Part shown: one piece after another, positions 57,457 to 61,138 of the stretch
Layout of the letters: the number at the start of each line of letters is the position of its first letter
Position numbering within the stretch: position 1 is the stretch's first letter
DNA from: Polaromonas sp.
Lineage (GTDB): Bacteria > Pseudomonadota > Gammaproteobacteria > Burkholderiales > Burkholderiaceae_C
Length of the DNA: 61,138 bases
NCBI GenBank assembly: GCA_025363315.1
Contig: JANYED010000213.1
Location: 1 to 61,138, forward strand
Direction: 5' to 3'
Notes under the pieces: generated by a model
The model's input: only the letters and a program-made list of their open reading frames with translations
What the model was told of the DNA's origin: nothing
Databases searched by the model: none
Program-made: the position numbers and the translations under genes

Positions 57457-58286
57457 CGACCACATTGATTGCTGAAGATGAACCCTTGCTTGCAGCTGCC
57501 CTGGAAGCGGAACTGGCGCTGGCCTGGCCAGCGCTGCAAGTGCTTGCCACGGTAGGCAACGGTGCGTCTGCAGTCGCGCAGGCTCTTGCCTTGCAGCCTG
57601 ACGTGTTGTTCTTTGACATTCAAATGCCGGGCATGACGGGGCTTGAGGCAGCTGTAGAGCTGCTGGACGCTTGGCCACTTCAGGCCGGTAGCAAACCGTT
57701 CCCGGCACTGGTGTTTGTCACTGCGTATGACCAGTACGCCGTGGCCGCGTTTGAAGCGCAGGCGATGGACTACCTGCTCAAGCCTGTGCAGCCCACCAGA
57801 CTGGCAAAAACAGTACAAAAAGTGCAATTAGCCCAACAAATACGGGCGTGAGCAGCTCCTATAAGTATAGCAAATACCGATTCACAGCTAGAACTGACAC
57901 TCGCCCAGTTGCGTGCCTTGCTGCCTTCCTTAGCAGCCCCGCCAGCCCAGCCCCTGCAAATCATTTCTGCCACGCGCGCTGGCACCCACGGCAACCAGCT
58001 GCAAATGGTGGCCATTACCGACGTGCTGTACTTTGAGGCGGCCGACAAGTACATCCGCGTGCTGACGGCCAGCGCGCAATACCTGATTCGCACGCCACTC
58101 AAAGACCTGTTGGCCCGACTAAGCAGCAATGCCTTTTGGCAAATCCACCGCGGTACGGTGGTGCGGGCCACCGCCATCCACACGGTGCTGCGCGACGAGC
58201 AAGGCAAGCTCTCACTCACGCTGCATGGCAGCCCTGACAAGCTTGCCGTCAGCCGGCTGTACAGCCATCTTTTCAAGGCGATGTAG
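57453..58286 (+). pseudogene. LytTR response regulator interrupted by an in-frame TGA
   Basis: The first part (57453-57851, 132 aa) is a receiver domain: TTTLIAEDEPLLAAAL, phospho-Asp in VLFFDIQMPGMTG, FVTAYDQYAVAAFEAQAMDYLLKP. After TGA 57849-57851 the same frame continues to a LytTR DNA-binding domain (DVLYFEAADKYIRVLTASAQYLIRTPLKDLL ... FWQIHRGTVVRA ... SRLYSHLF). The stop lies inside a dispersed-repeat copy, at the C of GGGCGCGAG changed to T (CGA to TGA). No frameshift is needed, so a single change separates signal input from output. The second half may be re-initiated (e.g. TTG 57909). Confidence 0.85.
57826..57872 (+). repeat. Dispersed repeat, copy G, inside the response regulator
   Basis: gcccaacaaatacgggcgtg then agcagctcctataagtatagc, in the linker between receiver and LytTR domains and in the same reading frame as copy C (IRA-x-AA). 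Confidence 0.75.
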
Positions 58287-58408
58287 CGCAACTGATGCGA
58301 CTGACGGCCCTGTCTTGCGGACTCGGCCTGCTGCGTCCTACAGGGTGTTGCAGCTGTTGCAGTTGTACTGGAGTGACATAAAACAACGTCATTAACAAAC
58401 CGGAGGAC

Positions 58409-59002
58409 ATGATGAAATCTACCCGCACCACCGCCAAAGCCTATGGCAAAGTCGCTCTCGCAACTCTGGCCATGGTGGCAGGCACCGCCGTCATGATGGC
58501 CGCGTGCTCCAGCGTCAAGCCACCCGCCAAAGAGTACAGCCAGGACAGGCTGGCTGAAGCGATTCGCGTGCCGGCAGGCAACTAGGTGGTGCTGGAAACC
58601 ACCGGCGTCGGCGTGCTCAATTACGAATGCCGCGCCAACGTGGCAGCCAGCGGCACCATTGGCTGGGCACTCGCCAGCCCCAAGGCAGATCTGATTGACC
58701 GCACCGGCAAAACGGTCGGCACCTACAGCGGCCCGCCTGCCACCTGGACGCACATGGACGGCTCAACCGTGGTCGGCACGCAGCTGGCCATATCGCCAGT
58801 CGTGGGTAGCAACAACATTGCACTGCAATTGTCCAAGGGCACCCCTGGCGCAGGTGCGGGCGTGATGCAAAACATCAGTTTTATCCAGCGCATCAACACC
58901 AAAGGCGGACAGGACATCAGCCTGCCCTGCACGCAAGCCAATATCGGCAACAAGCTGACGCTGCCGTATCAGGCGGACTATATTTTCTGGAAGGCGATGT
59001 AA
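58409..59002 (+). pseudogene. DUF3455-type lipoprotein gene with an in-frame TAG
   Basis: ATG 58409 (after GGAGG) opens a lipoprotein signal (MMAACSSVKPPA) and continues to LAEAIRVPAGN, then TAG at 58583-58585. The same frame goes on as VVLETTGVGVLNYECRANVA and GPPATWTHMDGSTVVGTQ to 59002, the main part of a DUF3455 protein. One substitution separates the export signal from the domain. GTG 58586 could restart translation, but the product would lack a signal peptide. Function of DUF3455 proteins is unknown. Confidence 0.8.
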
Positions 59003-59023
59003 GCCGCATCACAAGCTGACGTG

Positions 59024-59050
59024 AAAAAACCTGCTCAAAGCAGGTTTTTT
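59024..59050. terminator. Bidirectional terminator
   Basis: AAAAAACCTGC-TCAAA-GCAGGTTTTTT, a perfect 11-bp stem with A and T tracts on either side, between convergent genes. Confidence 0.85.
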
Positions 59051-59069
59051 TATGACTTGAACCAGCGGT

Positions 59070-59573
59070 TTAACGCCTGTAATAAACCTGGCCATAACCT
59101 TGGCCATAACCTTGGCCATACCCCTGACCATATCCCTGACCGTATCCCTGACCATAAGCTTGTGGCGACTGCTGGTAGTTGCCTCCGCGGCGCTCATCGC
59201 GGTCACCGTCATGCCGGTGATGGTGGCCGTACCAGCCCGGTGGGCGACCGTAATAAACCGGTTGTGGCACCACATAAACCGGCGGGCGGCTGTAGTACAC
59301 CGGCGCTGGCTGGTAGTACACCGGGGCGGGCTGCACGTACACCGGTGCGGGCTGCACATAGACCGGCCGCGGCTGTGAATACACCGGGGAGGCGTTCGTC
59401 GCGCCAATCACCACACCCGGCACGCCGATGCCGACCGAGAACGACACGTTGTCGCGCGCCTGCGCGGTGCCCACCAAACCAACAGCTGCCAGGGCAACGG
59501 CAGCAGACATGCCGGCTACCTGCAGTAAACCATTTGAACGTTTTGAACGTTTTAAACACGTGACTGTTTTCAT
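59070..59573 (-). CDS. Secreted repeat protein (PVY-QPAP and GYGQ repeats)
   Basis: A 167-aa exported protein from ATG 59573 (GGAG 6 bp upstream). The signal peptide ends near TAQA; the mature part has tandem PVYxQPAPVYxQPAP units, then a His/Arg/Asp-rich stretch (GHHHRHDGDRDERRGG), then six GYGQ units. Low-complexity Tyr/Gly/Pro proteins of this type are probably envelope-associated; the family is common in Burkholderiales but its function is not known. The repeats could vary in number by slippage. Confidence 0.8.
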   Translation of the reverse strand: MKTVTCLKRSKRSNGLLQVAGMSAAVALAAVGLVGTAQARDNVSFSVGIGVPGVVIGATNASPVYSQPRPVYVQPAPVYVQPAPVYYQPAPVYYSRPPVYVVPQPVYYGRPPGWYGHHHRHDGDRDERRGGNYQQSPQAYGQGYGQGYGQGYGQGYGQGYGQVYYRR

Positions 59574-59712
59574 ACATTGCTCCAAGTACAGGGCGTGAAG
59601 TACCCATGTGTTTTATTAAACGCGCCACCCGCCCCGTCGCCTACCCGACCGCTTGTAAAGACGGTGCAAATGCGTAACAAAATTTGGCGGGTGTAAGCCC
59701 TAAAATCAACGC

Positions 59713-61138
59713 ATGAATTCCCCCGCATCACCCCGCCCGCCAGACAACTCGACAAATAGCGCCAAACCCAGCAACTTTTTACGCCAAATTATTGAGAAAG
59801 ACCTGGCAACAGGTACTTACGATGGCCGCCATTGGGGCGGTAGCCCTGGCGACGCAGCGCACCATGCGGCCGGGCCGATTGATGCGCAAAAAGTACGCAT
59901 GCGCTTTCCGCCCGAGCCCAACGGCTACCTGCACGTCGGCCATGCCAAAAGCATTTGCTTAAATTTCGGCCTGGCACGCGACTACGGCGGCGTGTGCCAC
60001 CTACGCTTTGACGACACCAACCCTGAAAAAGAAGAGATTGAATACGTCAACGGCATCATTGACGCGGTAAAGTGGCTGGGCTTTGACTGGGCCCAGCCCG
60101 GTAACGACGCCCCCTATCAGGCCAGCGATTACTTTGACTTCATGTACCGCGTGGCTGAATACCTGATTGAAGCAGGCCTGGCCTATGTGGACGAGCAAAC
60201 GCCCGACGAGATGCGCGTTAATCGGGGCGACTTTGGCAAGTCGGGCACTGACAGCCCCTTCCGCACCCGCACTGTGGCCGAGAACCTGGCACGCTTCAGG
60301 GAAATGCGTGACGGCAAGCTTGATGATGGTGCCGCCGTGCTGCGCGCCAAGATCGACATGGCCAGCCCCAACATTAATATGCGCGACCCGGCCATCTACC
60401 GCATTCGCCGTGCGCACCACCACAACACGGGCGACAAATGGTGCATCTACCCCATGTACACCTTTGCGCACCCGATTGAAGACGCTCTCGAGCAGATCAC
60501 CCACAGCATTTGCACACTAGAGTTTGAAGACCAGCGCCCGTTTTATGACTGGCTGTTGGACAGGCTGTGTGAAACGACAAAACTACCCGACGGGCGGGTC
60601 GTGGGTGGCTTGATAGCCACACCTCACCCCCGCCAATACGAATTTGCAAGGCTGAACCTGACCTACGTGCTGACCAGCAAACGCAAGCTGGCGCAACTGG
60701 TGTACGACCATAAAGTGACTGGCTGGGACGACCCCCGCATGCCCACCATCGTCGGCCTGCGCCGGCGCGGCTACACGCCCGAGGCCCTGCAACTGTTTGC
60801 AGAACGCATCGGCGTGACCAAAAGCGACAGCTGGATTGACTACAGCACCCTGGAAGGCTGCCTGCGCGAAACCCTGGATGGCAGCGCCCCAAGAGCAATG
60901 GCCGTGCTGGACCCGGTGAAGCTGGTGTTGACGAATTGGGATGAAGTCATCGGAGCGGGAAAGCTCGACGATTGCTCCGCCCCCGTACACCCGCATCACC
61001 CCGAGTTGGGCAAACGTCATTTCAAAATCGGCAAGGAAGTGTGGATTGACCGAAGCGACTTTGAAGAGACGCCGCCAAAAGGGTTCTTTAGATTGTTCCC
61101 GCCGCATGTGAACGCAAGCGGTGCAGCGCTTGCGGGGA
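59713..61138 (+). CDS. glnS: Glutaminyl-tRNA synthetase (5' part, runs off the window)
   Basis: Charges tRNA-Gln. After a divergent N-terminus ([12 protein letters not shown]...) the class I signature [24 protein letters not shown] (HIGH-type) and [20 protein letters not shown] are clear, followed by [43 protein letters not shown] and [22 protein letters not shown]. About 475 codons are present; the frame is open at 61138. The last residues ([12 protein letters not shown]) show a longer loop than in E. coli. Confidence 0.95.
   Translation, partial: MNSPASPRPPDNSTNSAKPSNFLRQIIEKDLATGTYDGRHWGGSPGDAAHHAAGPIDAQKVRMRFPPEPNGYLHVGHAKSICLNFGLARDYGGVCHLRFDDTNPEKEEIEYVNGIIDAVKWLGFDWAQPGNDAPYQASDYFDFMYRVAEYLIEAGLAYVDEQTPDEMRVNRGDFGKSGTDSPFRTRTVAENLARFREMRDGKLDDGAAVLRAKIDMASPNINMRDPAIYRIRRAHHHNTGDKWCIYPMYTFAHPIEDALEQITHSICTLEFEDQRPFYDWLLDRLCETTKLPDGRVVGGLIATPHPRQYEFARLNLTYVLTSKRKLAQLVYDHKVTGWDDPRMPTIVGLRRRGYTPEALQLFAERIGVTKSDSWIDYSTLEGCLRETLDGSAPRAMAVLDPVKLVLTNWDEVIGAGKLDDCSAPVHPHHPELGKRHFKIGKEVWIDRSDFEETPPKGFFRLFPPHVNASGAALAG

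Noticed and set aside
59080-59160. Tandem repeats at the end of the secreted protein gene as a regulatory array
   Set aside because: The repeats are in frame and encode GYGQ units, so they are coding low-complexity sequence.

Overview
The window is a stretch of betaproteobacterial chromosome, most likely from the Comamonadaceae (Rhodoferax/Polaromonas-like). This rests on the housekeeping genes (cobA, rpsU-yqeY, cysE, trmJ, suhB, mutS followed by an Anbu-type proteasome homologue, uppP, glnS) and on a dispersed GGGCGC-AGCAGCT repeat that recurs in the flanks. A large accessory element splits this chromosome.

Layout. 1-7.9 kb: conserved chromosome (cobA, a TIGR03643 protein, a HI0933-type flavoprotein, a MITE-like inverted repeat, rpsU, yqeY, a LysM/FecR protein, cysE, trmJ, suhB). 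7,918-50,328: a 42.4 kb integrative element bounded by a 20-bp direct repeat (cacacgccgatgatgcggca). 50.2-61.1 kb: chromosome again (mutS, Anbu peptidase, alpha/beta hydrolase, uppP, small membrane proteins, a LytS/LytTR two-component pair with damaged genes, a broken DUF3455 lipoprotein gene, a repeat-rich secreted protein, 5' part of glnS).

The repeat bounding the element is the start of mutS (codons H-T-P-M-M-R). The original mutS start and its first codons are stranded at the left end. At the right end the element supplies a new start codon and a new N-terminal leader fused in frame to the rest of mutS. Integration therefore swaps the expression signals of the host mismatch-repair gene.

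The element looks integrative and mobilizable: a tyrosine integrase next to attR, a second internal tyrosine recombinase, a TrfA-like replication initiator with iteron-like repeats, a MobF relaxase with helicase, an RHH accessory protein and a VirD4/TraD coupling protein, but no mating-pair-formation genes. Cargo: (i) an operon under a perfect LexA box with a small unknown protein, UmuD-like, UmuC-like, SRAP and a secreted nuclease; (ii) a defence/anti-defence block with Shedu, Vsr, an RHH regulator with a palindromic operator, a C5-cytosine methyltransferase overlapping a GIY-YIG nuclease, an HNH-like protein and ArdC; (iii) an atypical lone cytosine methyltransferase; (iv) two unknown HExxH proteins, an ankyrin/zinc-finger operon, a HEPN-like protein and a RadC-like protein; (v) a membrane/secreted block with an orphan Bug-type binding protein and an AraC regulator, whose three divergent promoters share a motif. 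MutS start replacement, SOS polymerase and Vsr in one element suggest, as inference, that it influences the host mutation rate.

All calls come from reading the sequence; no database search was run.
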